Source: Actinomycetes bacterium
Lineage (GTDB): Bacteria; Actinomycetota; Acidimicrobiia; Acidimicrobiales; RAAP-2
Assembly (NCBI GenBank): GCA_021845725.1
Contig: JAJZVL010000008.1
Location: 30,246 to 72,473, forward strand
Length of the DNA stretch: 42,228 bases
Reading direction: 5' to 3'
In this document: positions 24,038 to 31,407 of the stretch, piece after piece
Layout of the letters: each line of letters begins with the position of its first letter
Position numbering within the stretch: the stretch's first letter is position 1
Notes under the pieces: model-generated
What the model saw: the letters and a program-made list of their open reading frames with translations, nothing else
Told to the model about the DNA's origin: nothing
Databases searched by the model: none
Made by a program: the position numbers and the translations under genes

Positions 24038-24355
24038 TCAGGCCTGGTCAGTCGTATGGCTCAGCTTCTTTGACTTCGTCATGGGGGACGGCGTGTCCTG
24101 GTAGCCGATCGCGTAGGAGTCCCCGAGCGACACGTAGTAGCGCGGCGGGGATGTCCCGGCGCCCGCCCCGACGACCTCCCGCCCCGACGACCGCCTGGCA
24201 CCGAGGCCGCTGAGCGCGCCCAGGGCCGCGCGCACCGCCACCGTGACCAGCACCGCGCCGACGGTCGCCGCCGCGACGATGCGGCGGCCGCGCGGTCGAT
24301 CAGATCTTGGGTCTGGCACGTTCCCCACCGTAGCGACGGTCCGCGACGGTCCCAC
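24038..24355 (-). pseudogene. N-terminal fragment of an SGNH/GDSL hydrolase
   Basis: A GTG-started frame of 105 residues with a basic N-terminus, a membrane anchor or signal helix (IVAAATVGAVLVTVAVRAAL) and the SGNH block I motif YYVSLGDSYAIGYQ, where GDSY holds the catalytic serine. After block I the sequence becomes unrelated (DTPSPMTKSKKLSHTTDQA) and stops. The catalytic Asp-His block of the last third is missing. It adjoins the DUF4338 relic, so insertion or excision of a mobile element probably truncated it. Confidence 0.6.
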
Positions 24356-24383
24356 GGCGGCGGCGATCCCCGGGGCGGCAAGT

Positions 24384-25919
24384 TCAGCTCGTCTGGCGCT
24401 CGAAGTCGATGCCGACGCTCACCTGGGTGGTCGAGAACCCGAGCAGTGTGAACGTGACTGTGCCGAGGGTCATGTTGCCGTTCATCGTGAGTGTCTTGGC
24501 GTAGACCTTGCCCTCCTTGATCGGGCTCGTTCCTTGGATGGTGACCTTGCACGGCGAGTAGACGAGGGTCGCGATCCCTGTCCCGATCGTGCCGTGGATC
24601 GAGATGTTGCCGTTCGTGCCTGTGCAGGTCGTTCCTGTGGGCACGACGAGGAACAGTGTCCGTTTCGCTGTGGACGAGTCGAGCACCTCGGCGTTGCTGG
24701 CAATTGTGATGCCCGCTGTCGAGAACACGACCAGGCTCTGCGCGAGGACGAGCTTCTTTGTGATCTTTGTGAACTGGACCGCGCAGACCGTGTGGAGTGC
24801 GACGCCGACGTACCCTGTGGTCGGGGGTGTCCTGGCGGACAGGACCGCCGTGCGCAGCGCGACGCGCGCTGCTGTGGTGCACGTAGAGCCGGTTGTCACG
24901 ACCTTGTAGCGCATGCCCGCCCAGTCGGCGCTCGTCCAGGTGAGGTCGGGCCAGGGCTCTTCCGTCGGCCGGACGAGTGCTGTCTCTGTCGGGTTGATCG
25001 TGTAGCTCACGCTGATGCCTGTGACTGTGTGTGTCGCGATGTAGCGCTGGTACCACGTGGTCGAGCTGATCGTGATCGACCCGCGGGCGTACATGCTCCC
25101 CGACACCGCGACGCCTGTCCCCTGGACTGTGATGCTCCCTGTCGTGGAGATGACTGTCCCGCCGATCGACGCGGTGCCGCCGAGAGAGATCGATGTCGTC
25201 GCCTCGAGCCCTCCGGCGATCGAGCAGCTCCCCTTCGCTGTCACCGGCCCGAGCACCGTGACCGAGCCGTCGATGGTGCCGCCGCCGTTGCATGTGAGCT
25301 TGCCTGTGTGGACGTAGACCGTCTGGCCCCCGATCGACGAGTTGCTCCCACGCAGTGTCATCGACCCGTTGACGAAGACCGAGTTGGCGAAGGGGTTGAC
25401 CGGGGCGATGTTCGCCTGGGACGTCACGTGCGCTGTCTGCGTGAGGTCCGCGCCGGTCGATGTGACCACGATGCGGACGAGGTCGACCGGTGTTGTCGTG
25501 CACGTCGCTGTGGTGAGCTTTGTCGGTGTGGGGTGCGCCGCTGTCGCGTACTTGTAGTACTTGACCGTCACTGCGTAGCTCGAGCCGCTCGGGGCGCTCC
25601 CGAGGCTCCCTTTTAGCGGGCTTGTCGCCGGCGCGCACGGGACGTGGTGGCGCCCGGTTGTGGACGACGCGAGTGTGACCGCCTCGATGCCCTGGTAGGC
25701 GATGTCCACGCCCGACTCCGCGGCCTGCAGCGCCTGCTCCTGGAGCACCATCCGCTGGGAAGTCGAGATGTTGTCGAGGGCGACGTGGAAGAGCGTCGCG
25801 GCCAGGACGGCCATCACCGAGGCGATCACCACGACGACGAGGATGAAGGCGAGGCCTTCGTCGTCGCAGGCGCACCGGGCCCGGCGCTGCCAGGCACGCT
25901 GGATCCGCCCGACGATCAT
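24384..25919 (-). CDS. PilX-like type IV pilus minor component
   Basis: A 511-residue protein from ATG 25919, overlapping the preceding gene's stop (ATGA). The N-terminus has a prepilin-like leader and hydrophobic helix, DEGLAFILVVVVIASVMAVLA then ATLFHVALDNIST; a prepilin-peptidase cleavage after G22 would leave no Glu at +5, as in some minor pilins. The segment MVLQEQALQAAESGVDIAYQGIEA is PilX-like. The remainder is a Ser/Thr/Gly-rich beta-helix-like domain, with repeating patterns such as SISLGGTASIGGTVISTTGS and ITVQGTGVAVSGSMYARGSI, that resembles polymer-forming (bactofilin-like) or adhesin repeats. It probably sits at the pilus tip or in a surface appendage. Thr codons are often ACA, unlike neighbours. 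Confidence 0.72.
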   Translation of the reverse strand: MIVGRIQRAWQRRARCACDDEGLAFILVVVVIASVMAVLAATLFHVALDNISTSQRMVLQEQALQAAESGVDIAYQGIEAVTLASSTTGRHHVPCAPATSPLKGSLGSAPSGSSYAVTVKYYKYATAAHPTPTKLTTATCTTTPVDLVRIVVTSTGADLTQTAHVTSQANIAPVNPFANSVFVNGSMTLRGSNSSIGGQTVYVHTGKLTCNGGGTIDGSVTVLGPVTAKGSCSIAGGLEATTSISLGGTASIGGTVISTTGSITVQGTGVAVSGSMYARGSITISSTTWYQRYIATHTVTGISVSYTINPTETALVRPTEEPWPDLTWTSADWAGMRYKVVTTGSTCTTAARVALRTAVLSARTPPTTGYVGVALHTVCAVQFTKITKKLVLAQSLVVFSTAGITIASNAEVLDSSTAKRTLFLVVPTGTTCTGTNGNISIHGTIGTGIATLVYSPCKVTIQGTSPIKEGKVYAKTLTMNGNMTLGTVTFTLLGFSTTQVSVGIDFERQTS

Positions 25920-26563
25920 GGCGAGGGCACCGGCGAGCAGTACTCGCTCGCTGTGGGGGCGAAGAACTGGGCGTCGAGTGCGGTGACCGACGACCGCAGC
26001 GTCAAGCTCGGCCCTGTCGCGCGCACGGTCTGGGGGAGCACGAAGGTGAGCTTCAGCACGCGGTGCTGGTACGCCCCGGTCGTGTCGAGCTCGAACGGCG
26101 GTGTGGTCGGACGGGGGTTCACCAGCCCCGACATCACCGTGTGCCAGGGGCGTACCGCTGTCGGGTGCCCTGTCGGCCACGACCGGTCCTCGAGGTTCCC
26201 TGTCTCGAGGAGCCGCCACTGGACGCACGTCGGCACTGTGATGGTGCCGAGCACTGTCTCGGGAGGCGCGGTTGTCCGGGCCCCGGCGGTGAGCATGCGC
26301 AGGGAGAACCCGCTCGGGACTGTCGCGCCGGCGTTGGATCCTTCGTCGGCAGGGTTGTAGAGGACGTCCGCGTTCACGACCTGGCGCCGGATGATTGTCA
26401 TCGTGAGCGCCGCGTTGTCGTTGGCCTGGCCGGAGGCGACCCCGTCGTAGCCCGACTGGAGGAAGGTCGAGAGGGACACCATGACGAGCCCGAGGAGCAC
26501 CATCCCGATCACCATCGCGATCAGCAACTCGAGCATCGAGGAGCCCTCCTCGTTGCGTCTCAC
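25916..26563 (-). CDS. PilW-like prepilin
   Basis: A 215-residue protein from GTG 26563, overlapping the upstream stop by GTGA. It has a classical class III signal, RRNEEGSSMLELLIAMVIGM: cleavage after G7, then +1 Ser and Glu at +5 (E12), followed by a hydrophobic helix to about residue 32. Next come SLSTFLQSGYDGVASGQANDNAALTMTIIRRQVVNADVLY, typical of PilW-type minor pilins, and a C-terminal domain with two cysteines (C102-like in PTCVQWRLL and the terminal SEYCSP). The central gene of a three-gene overlap operon; presumably processed by PilD and assembled with the other two. Confidence 0.75.
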   Translation of the reverse strand: MRRNEEGSSMLELLIAMVIGMVLLGLVMVSLSTFLQSGYDGVASGQANDNAALTMTIIRRQVVNADVLYNPADEGSNAGATVPSGFSLRMLTAGARTTAPPETVLGTITVPTCVQWRLLETGNLEDRSWPTGHPTAVRPWHTVMSGLVNPRPTTPPFELDTTGAYQHRVLKLTFVLPQTVRATGPSLTLRSSVTALDAQFFAPTASEYCSPVPSP

Positions 26564-28449
26564 GTCGCCACCTGGTAGCTCGCGGTGGCAGAGAATGTGC
26601 CGAGGCTCACTGTCATCGTGAAGTCGGCGAGCGTTGTCGTGCCGTCGGTCACGACATAGGTGATCGTCCCGAAGAGCGGGGAGACCGAGCATCGCTCGAG
26701 GTGCACCCGGGCGGGGTGCGACGATGTTGTGGTGACGTTGCAGGCCGCCCCGCCGGTGGCGAGGTGCGGCGTGATCTCGACCGTGATCGTCCCGGTGGTC
26801 ACCTTGACCGGTGGGATCGTGATGGCCTGGGCCGAGGAGCCGACGGCAAGTGTCAGGGTCGTGTACCCCGAGCCGTTGTAGTAGCTGAGGGTCCCGGCAA
26901 CTGTGGTCATCTTCCCCGAGAGCCAGTGCGACGCGCTCCGCGCCCACGCTGTGGCGCTCGCCCTGAAACCCGAGAGGCGGACGGTGTAGCCCGACCACCC
27001 CGCCGGCGCGGTCACCGCTGCGGGCAGGCCTGCGAGCTCCGCGGTCCCGAGCCCGCCCTGGGCCGCGGCGTCGATGCAGCCGCTCTTGGCTGTTGTGGGG
27101 CATGTGGTGGGCACGGCGCCTCTCGCGTAGCGAGCCGTGAGCACGCGGTCGGGATGTGCGGATGTCCCTGCGACGTCGGCGAGCGTCGCGGCGCCCGCCG
27201 AGCCAAACGTCGCGCCGAGCGTCGCGGCAGAGCCCTGTGCGGCTCGGCCGGCGCCGCACGGGAGGTCCGTGGTGAGGTCTGTGCCTGTGAAGCTCGCGCA
27301 GGCGTGGGTGCTCGTCGCAGAGGTGGTGCTCGTGGAGCTGCCGGTGTCGGTGGACGACGGGGTCGCCGTGACCGAGAAGGCGCTTGTCGCAGACGTCGAG
27401 GTCAGCACGCTCGCCGACTGCGTGAGCGTGAGGGACTGATCGTCGCTCGTCCCGGTCGCGAGGTCGTTGGTGGCCTTCGTGAGCACGACCGACTCCTGGT
27501 CCCGTGTACTTGTGGGAGCGATCGTCCCGCCCGAGGCGTTCGACGTGCCGAGGATGCTCGACGTCTGGGTGAGCGTCTGGCTGGAGGTGCTGCCGGGCAA
27601 GAGGAGGTCGAAGCTCGAGAACGTGAGCCCCTTGATCGGCTCCCCCGCCGGCGCCCCTGTCGAGGGCTTCATCGCGACGACTCCGTCCCCGGCGCGTGCA
27701 GTCGCCGTGAAGTTGGGTTGGCACGACGCGGCGCTCGGCGTAGAGAGGAGACCCAGGCTCGTGCAGGCGACTGTCTTGGCGAAGATGAGGGTCTGGCCGG
27801 CGATCGCGGTCGGGCTGCCGTTGCCCGGCGCCCGCCAGGAGACGAGCACGGTGACGCGGATGACCTTCGTCAGCCATGTGACCGCGAGCACCTTGCCTGT
27901 GGTGCCGGTCGTGACCCTGGAGTCGTACTTGGTCGGGAACGTGAGGGCCGTGAAGTACTGACCCCCTGTGCAGGGGACCGAGGTTCCCTTCTCGGAGAAG
28001 CAGCTCTTGTGCGGGTAGAAGGGCGGTGGCGGGCTGAGCCCTGTGGGCGGCGAGTAGTGGTTGACGACTTCGCCTGTGCCGTTCCCAGAGCCCAGCGCAG
28101 AGTCCTCGAACACCCAGATCGCTGTGCCCGTACCGGTCTTCTCGAGGTAGGTGGATGTGGAGGAGACGCTCGCGTCGGCGTCGCTCAAGCCCTTCGCGAC
28201 GACTGTGTAGGGCAGCGCCCTCGCCTCGTCGAGCAGGCGGTTGAGGACAGCGTCGCCGGTCTGCTCGTTGCGCGAGGACCCGATGCTCGCGTACTGGGTC
28301 CCCATCTCGAGGCCGATCCCGAGCAGCGCGATCAGAAGGACGCTGAAGGCGATGACGACCTCGATGAGGGCAAAGCCGTCTCCCCCCCGCGCGGACCACG
28401 CGGTGCCCCGAAGGTCTCGACTCCCCAGGAAGCGGCGTGCGCCAACCAC
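26560..28449 (-). CDS. Large PilV-like prepilin with Ser/Thr-rich stalk
   Basis: A 629-residue protein from GTG 28449, with a strong ribosome binding site (GGGAGGAG). The N-terminal leader ends in RGGDG and the mature part begins FALIEVVIAFSVLLIALLGI, with Glu at +5 (E30), so it is a type IV prepilin of PilV type. An unusually long globular and stalk region follows: KSCFSEKGTSVPCTGGQYF, a Ser/Thr-rich stretch around residues 290-375 (SSTDTGSSTSTTSATSTHAC), a domain with WSGYTVRLSGFRASATAWAR and a C-terminal beta-rich domain (GTITYVVTDGTTTLADFTMT). Ordinary PilV is about 150-200 residues, so this is probably an adhesin-like tip protein. First gene of the operon. Confidence 0.75.
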   Translation of the reverse strand: MVGARRFLGSRDLRGTAWSARGGDGFALIEVVIAFSVLLIALLGIGLEMGTQYASIGSSRNEQTGDAVLNRLLDEARALPYTVVAKGLSDADASVSSTSTYLEKTGTGTAIWVFEDSALGSGNGTGEVVNHYSPPTGLSPPPPFYPHKSCFSEKGTSVPCTGGQYFTALTFPTKYDSRVTTGTTGKVLAVTWLTKVIRVTVLVSWRAPGNGSPTAIAGQTLIFAKTVACTSLGLLSTPSAASCQPNFTATARAGDGVVAMKPSTGAPAGEPIKGLTFSSFDLLLPGSTSSQTLTQTSSILGTSNASGGTIAPTSTRDQESVVLTKATNDLATGTSDDQSLTLTQSASVLTSTSATSAFSVTATPSSTDTGSSTSTTSATSTHACASFTGTDLTTDLPCGAGRAAQGSAATLGATFGSAGAATLADVAGTSAHPDRVLTARYARGAVPTTCPTTAKSGCIDAAAQGGLGTAELAGLPAAVTAPAGWSGYTVRLSGFRASATAWARSASHWLSGKMTTVAGTLSYYNGSGYTTLTLAVGSSAQAITIPPVKVTTGTITVEITPHLATGGAACNVTTTSSHPARVHLERCSVSPLFGTITYVVTDGTTTLADFTMTVSLGTFSATASYQVAT

Positions 28450-28869
28450 GCGTCTCCTCCCATCCCCGCGGGAAGGTTACCGCATGTCACCCGCCTTGAC
28501 TAGCTAGAGCGGCGGCACCGGACGGGGCGCGAGGCGACCTGGCGTTCCGAGGAGGACCAGGTCGGTCAACGCATCGACCGTCACGGGCGTTTCAGCGCAT
28601 CGACGGACACGGACGTTTCAGCGCATCGACGGAGGCGTCTCAGCGCACGGTCAGCGCATGCGCGAAAGCCCCGTAACGAGGTCTTGGGGTAGATCTAGGC
28701 GTTGCCGAAGGGGAAGACGCCGCCATCCGCCGCCAAAAGCCAGCAGCCGAGGCCCGAGGGTGTCGCGGCCATGCGCATGACCGGGGCGTCGAGCGTCGAG
28801 CCGGTCAGCGACCCCATGCACGTGGCAGTCAGCTTGGGGGGCCGGCTGAAAGCGGTGGTCGGTGCGGTG
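28450..28869. other. Intergenic region, no gene recognised
   Basis: Between the pilin operon and the mutase operon, which are both on the minus strand with the mutase upstream. It includes degenerate repeats of TTTCAGCGCATCGACGGA near 28589-28640 and the 18-bp repeat that follows at 28870. No RNA gene or coding frame is supported. Confidence 0.45.
28588..28640. repeat. Degenerate 27-bp tandem repeat
   Basis: The core CAGCGCATCGACGGA recurs at about 28593 and 28620 with degenerate copies at both ends (CAACGCATCGACCGT, CAGCGCACGGTCAGCGC). Confidence 0.6.
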
Positions 28870-28953
28870 GACGAGCGGGCTCAGTCGGACGAGCGGGCTC
28901 AGTCGGACGAGCTGGCTCAGTCGGACGAGCGGGCTCAGTCGGACGAGCGGGCG
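28870..28953. repeat. 18-bp tandem repeat, 4.7 copies, spanning a stop codon
   Basis: GACGAGCGGGCTCAGTCG repeats at 28870, 28888, 28906 (one base changed) and 28924, with a partial copy at 28942. The TGA of the minus-strand cobalamin-binding subunit (28935-28937) lies inside the array, so the last codons ARSSD are repeat sequence. Confidence 0.95.
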
Positions 28954-29354
28954 GCGTCGCGGATGGCCGCCACCACCTCTTCGTTGGAGGCACCCGGTCC
29001 GAGCACGGCCACGATCCCTGCCGATTCGAGTGGCGCGATGTCTCTGTCCGGCACGATGCCCCCGATGATCACCGGCGTGTCGAGCCCTGCTTCCCGAAGT
29101 GCATGCACGACCGCTGGGGCGAGCGTGAGGTGGGCGCCGTTGTGCATCGACACACCCACGACGTCCACGTCCTCTTGGACGACCGCGGCCGCGATCGACT
29201 CAGGGGTCTGGCGGAGTCCCGCGAACACCACCTCGAAGCCGTGGTCGCGTAGCACGCGCGCCACGACACGGAGTCCTCGGTCGTGGCCGTCGAGGCCGAC
29301 CTTTGCGAGCAATACCCGCACCGGAGGGCTGCCGGGATGCTCGGGGGCGATCAT
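28935..29354 (-). CDS. Cobalamin-binding small subunit of an acyl-CoA mutase
   Basis: A 139-residue B12-binding domain from ATG 29354. The cobalamin motif D-x-H-x-x-G is in [22 protein letters not shown] (D22, H24, G27); the dimethylbenzimidazole pocket segments follow in [20 protein letters not shown] and [29 protein letters not shown]. In many bacteria this domain is the C-terminus of a single mutase chain; here it is a separate gene 46 nt downstream of the catalytic subunit, as in archaea and in isobutyryl-CoA mutase (IcmB). The two products must form the active radical enzyme together. Confidence 0.9.
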   Translation of the reverse strand: MIAPEHPGSPPVRVLLAKVGLDGHDRGLRVVARVLRDHGFEVVFAGLRQTPESIAAAVVQEDVDVVGVSMHNGAHLTLAPAVVHALREAGLDTPVIIGGIVPDRDIAPLESAGIVAVLGPGASNEEVVAAIRDAARSSD

Positions 29355-29400
29355 GAGGAGGGCCCCTTGGCCACATCGGTGCTGGCCGAGCGGGTGCCGC

Positions 29401-31026
29401 TCACATGAAGGACGGCTCGAGCCACGTTCCGAACACCGACTCGAGCGCGTGCATGGCCTCTCCCACGGTGACGTACGCCTTGGCTGCGTCGATGAGGGCC
29501 GGCATGAGGTTCACCGTCGGGTCTGCGGCCACCCTGGCGAGACGGTCGAGGCACTGGCGGACCGCCGCGTCGTCGCGGGACTGCTTCACCTTGGCGAGCC
29601 GCTCGAGCTGGTGATCCTCGACCGCTGGGTCGATGTAGAGGATCGGGGTCTCGTCGCCGCCTTCGACGTAGCCGTTCACCCCCACTTGCACCCATTGGCC
29701 GGATGCGATCTTCGATTGGAACCGGTAGGCGGCGTCTGCGATCTCCGAGCAGAACCAGCCATCGTCGATGCATGCCAGCACGCCCTCGAGCATCGAGCCC
29801 GAGCCCATCTCGAGAACGTGCGTGAAGACCTGCTCCGCCTGCCGCTCCATCTCGTCCGTGAGCGCTTCGACGAACCACGATCCTCCGAGGGGATCGGCGA
29901 CGTGGGCGACTCCGGTCTCCTCGGCGATGACCTGCTGGGTCCGCAGCGCCAGGCGCGCGGCCTTCTCGGTGGGGAGCGCGAGCGCCTCGTCGTAGGAGTC
30001 GGTGTGCAGGCTCTGGGTTCCCCCGAGCACGCCGGCGAGCGCTTCGATGGCGACCCTCGCGAGGTTCACCTCGGGCTGCTGTGCGGTGAGCGAGACTCCG
30101 GCGGTCTGCGTGTGGAACCGCAGTTGCATTGACCGAGGATCTGCCGCGCCGTAGCGATCGCGCATCCAGCGGGCATAGATGCGCCGGGCTGCCCTGTACT
30201 TGGCGATCTCCTCGAAGAAGTCGATGTGTGCGTTGAAGAAGAAGCTGAGACGAGGGGCAAACTCGTCCACTTCCAGGCCCGTGGCAGTCGCCGCTTCGAC
30301 GTACGCGAAGCCGTTCGCCAGAGTGAATGCCAGCTCCTGGGATGCGGTGGAGCCGGCCTCACGGATGTGGTAACCCGAGACCGAGACGGGGTGCCAGCGG
30401 GGCAGCTCCTCTGAGGCGAATCGGATGAGGTCGGTGACGAGGCGGACGGATGGGCGCGGGGGGAAGACGTACTCCTTCTGCGCTTGGTACTCCTTCAAGA
30501 TGTCGTTCTGAATGGTGCCGCCGAGCGCCGACCTGGCGATTCCCTTCCGATCGGCAACTGCGACGTACATGGCCATCACGACTGCTGCAGACGAATTGAT
30601 CGTCATCGACGTGGTGACGGAGCCGAGGTCGATCCCGTCGAAGAGGGTCTCCATGTCGGCAAGGGTGTCGACGGCCACGCCCGCTCTTCCGACCTCGCCC
30701 TTCGCCAGCGGGTCGTCGGAGTCGCGCCCAAGGAGCGTTGGCATGTCGAAGGCCGTGGAGAGCCCGTTGCCGCCCGAACGGAGTAGCTCCTTGAACCGAT
30801 GGTTCGTGTCTCGTGCCGTGCCGAAGCCTGCGAACTGGCGCATCGTCCAGAGCTTGGAGCGGTACATGGACGCGTAGGGGCCTCGGGTATAGGGGAACTG
30901 GCCCGGAAGCTCTGCGTCGTCGGGCCCGTAGACCGGCTCGAGCGGGATTCCGGACATCGTCTCGAACGGGACGCCCCGGGAGGGTGCACGGTCGAACTGC
31001 TCTTGCCACCCGCGCCGGTCTGCCAC
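29401..31026 (-). CDS. Acyl-CoA mutase catalytic subunit, isobutyryl-CoA-mutase-like by specificity residues
   Basis: A TIM-barrel mutase subunit of 541 residues if started at GTG 31026 (leaderless -10 upstream); a TTG at 31050 would make 549. Hallmarks are [136 protein letters not shown] and [20 protein letters not shown]. Methylmalonyl-CoA mutase uses Tyr in RQYAGF and Arg in the MVRNTY segment for the substrate carboxylate. Here these are Phe (F73 counted from TTG) and Gln (Q191), the combination reported for isobutyryl-CoA mutase. The alignment is from memory. The cobalamin domain is a separate gene immediately downstream. Confidence 0.85.
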   Translation of the reverse strand: MADRRGWQEQFDRAPSRGVPFETMSGIPLEPVYGPDDAELPGQFPYTRGPYASMYRSKLWTMRQFAGFGTARDTNHRFKELLRSGGNGLSTAFDMPTLLGRDSDDPLAKGEVGRAGVAVDTLADMETLFDGIDLGSVTTSMTINSSAAVVMAMYVAVADRKGIARSALGGTIQNDILKEYQAQKEYVFPPRPSVRLVTDLIRFASEELPRWHPVSVSGYHIREAGSTASQELAFTLANGFAYVEAATATGLEVDEFAPRLSFFFNAHIDFFEEIAKYRAARRIYARWMRDRYGAADPRSMQLRFHTQTAGVSLTAQQPEVNLARVAIEALAGVLGGTQSLHTDSYDEALALPTEKAARLALRTQQVIAEETGVAHVADPLGGSWFVEALTDEMERQAEQVFTHVLEMGSGSMLEGVLACIDDGWFCSEIADAAYRFQSKIASGQWVQVGVNGYVEGGDETPILYIDPAVEDHQLERLAKVKQSRDDAAVRQCLDRLARVAADPTVNLMPALIDAAKAYVTVGEAMHALESVFGTWLEPSFM

Positions 31027-31032
31027 AAGGCC

Positions 31033-31038
31033 ATGATA
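31033..31038 (-). promoter_or_regulatory. Putative -10 element of a leaderless mutase transcript
   Basis: TATCAT on the minus strand ends exactly 6 nt before GTG 31026. It supports this GTG as the start over TTG 31050, since neither has a Shine-Dalgarno sequence. Confidence 0.45.
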
Positions 31039-31083
31039 CTTCGCCGTCAAAGTAGTTCGGGCAATCGGTTTCGGGCACGCCCC

Positions 31084-31176
31084 GTGCCCCCAGCACCCCG
31101 TGCCCCGGGTCCCCGTGCCCCCAGCACCCCGTGCCCCTGGTCACCGTGCCCCCAGCACCCCGTGCCCCGGGTCCCC
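31084..31176. repeat. 31-bp tandem repeat, three copies
   Basis: A 31-bp unit beginning GTGCCCCCAGCACCCCGTGC recurs at 31084, 31115 and 31146 with two changed bases. It is tandem with no spacers, so not CRISPR. It lies between the divergent mutase and sufB units. Confidence 0.92.
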
Positions 31177-31210
31177 GCATCCCGAGCCCCTGGCTGCACG
31201 AGCGGGCCTC

Positions 31211-31242
31211 AGTAGTTGTTACTATCGGCGTAGGGAAAATCC
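31211..31242 (+). promoter_or_regulatory. Candidate operator/promoter of sufB
   Basis: An AT-richer island in GC-rich surroundings: AGTAGTTGTTACTATCGGCG followed by TAGGGAAAATCC. It contains TAGT-TGTT-ACTA (an inverted repeat) and TACTAT, usable as a -10. Its complement, ATTTTCCCTACGCC, resembles ATTTCCCCTACGCT upstream of the second sufC (39373-39405). If transcription starts here, sufB has a leader of about 170 nt. Confidence 0.5.
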
Positions 31243-31392
31243 AGGACCGGAACTTGGGGCCACCCAGGCTCAGGACCATCCAGGCTCAGAGTGGGGGCCT
31301 TCTGGGCTCGGGGTCATCCAGGCTGCGGGCCCGGGTTCCTGCGGGCAATGTCCCGACGTCGGCGATGGGTGGAGCCCGCAAGCGCAAGCGCA
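31243..31392. other. sufB leader with degenerate CCAGGCTC repeats
   Basis: Four related strings (CCCAGGCTCAGG, ATCCAGGCTCAGA, TTCTGGGCTCGGG, ATCCAGGCTGCGG) occupy about 31260-31330. One is shared with the repeat at 12477-12520. No gene is recognised. Confidence 0.55.
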
Positions 31393-31407
31393 AGGAGATT
31401 CGATCGC

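Noticed and set aside
24243..25616. Long plus-strand frame rich in Cys, Arg and Asp opposite the PilX-like gene
   Set aside because: Antisense shadow without start signal or family motifs; the minus strand has a prepilin signal and an ATGA overlap.
26701..28503. 600-codon plus-strand frame opposite the PilV-like gene
   Set aside because: Arg/Gly/Ala-rich composition typical of shadows; the minus strand has a strong ribosome binding site and class III signal.
28702..30132. Long plus-strand open frame opposite the mutase genes
   Set aside because: Its translation is low-complexity and antisense to two clearly conserved proteins; a high-GC shadow frame.
31084..31176. Possible CRISPR array
   Set aside because: The 31-bp units are directly adjacent with no unique spacers and no cas genes nearby; it is a simple tandem repeat.
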